Under the pieces are notes generated by a model that was given only the letters and a program-made list of their open reading frames with translations, was not told the DNA's origin and did no database searches. A stretch of 5,373 bases of DNA from Paucimonas sp. GTDB taxonomy: Bacteria > Pseudomonadota > Gammaproteobacteria > Burkholderiales > Burkholderiaceae_D. The stretch is from NCBI GenBank assembly GCA_029266815.1, contig JAQSWC010000162.1, forward strand, positions 1-5,373. Reading direction: 5' to 3'. Below, piece after piece: positions 5,365-5,373 of this stretch. Every line of letters starts with the position of its first letter. Position 1 is the first letter of the stretch. A program made the position numbers and the translations under genes.

Positions 5365-5373
5365 ATGAAATTC
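5365..5373 (+). CDS. start of a downstream gene, three codons (Met-Lys-Phe) before the window ends
   Basis: An ATG lies 18 bases after the regulator stop, six bases after GAAAG, and reads MKF to the edge. The close spacing suggests co-transcription with the regulator. From memory, RHH regulators of this kind in betaproteobacteria are often followed by a polyhydroxybutyrate-depolymerase-family esterase whose N terminus starts MK-L/F. Three codons cannot confirm this, so the product is left open. Confidence 0.4.

Overview
The window reads like chromosomal DNA from a Gram-negative, GC-rich proteobacterium. My best guess is a betaproteobacterium of the Burkholderiales type. This rests on the overall protein style: a GGDEF-EAL protein, a UvrA2-type ATPase, a small glycine-rich hypothetical of a kind I associate with betaproteobacteria, and a ribbon-helix-helix regulator of a kind I associate with the same group. 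It is inference, since no rRNA or other phylogenetic marker is present.

Layout from left to right. (1) Positions 1-1110 (+) hold the 3' part of a cyclic-di-GMP protein with a GGDEF domain (I-site and active-site motif both visible) followed by a complete EAL domain. Its 5' end lies outside the window. (2) Positions 1111-1340 are a non-coding gap with a weak terminator-like structure and a small set of competing hairpins. (3) Positions 1341-4025 (+) encode a full-length UvrA paralogue of the UvrA2 class: two ABC ATPase modules and an intact C4 zinc finger, but the UvrB-binding region is deleted. (4) A hairpin at 4044-4067 separates it from a convergent gene. (5) Positions 4079-4621 (-) encode a 180-residue conserved-looking hypothetical protein with a strong Shine-Dalgarno sequence. 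(6) Positions 4622-4929 are a 308-base divergent intergenic region unusually rich in inverted repeats. (7) Positions 4930-5346 (+) encode a 138-residue ribbon-helix-helix (CopG/MetJ/Arc-type) regulator. (8) A new reading frame starts at 5365 and leaves the window after three codons.

The first three genes look like unrelated housekeeping or accessory functions: second-messenger turnover, a DNA-damage-related ATPase, and an unknown. The most interesting area is 4620-5373. The regulator gene is preceded by a perfect 16-bp palindrome embedded in three helically phased GGATGG hexamers. A second motif, CTTTTGAAAG, lies just ahead of both the regulator start codon and the start codon of the next gene. 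This pattern suggests an autoregulated regulator-target pair. From memory of similar loci I suspect the downstream target is a polyhydroxyalkanoate-depolymerase-like esterase, but only three of its codons are visible. I found no CRISPR array, tRNA, rRNA or insertion sequence.
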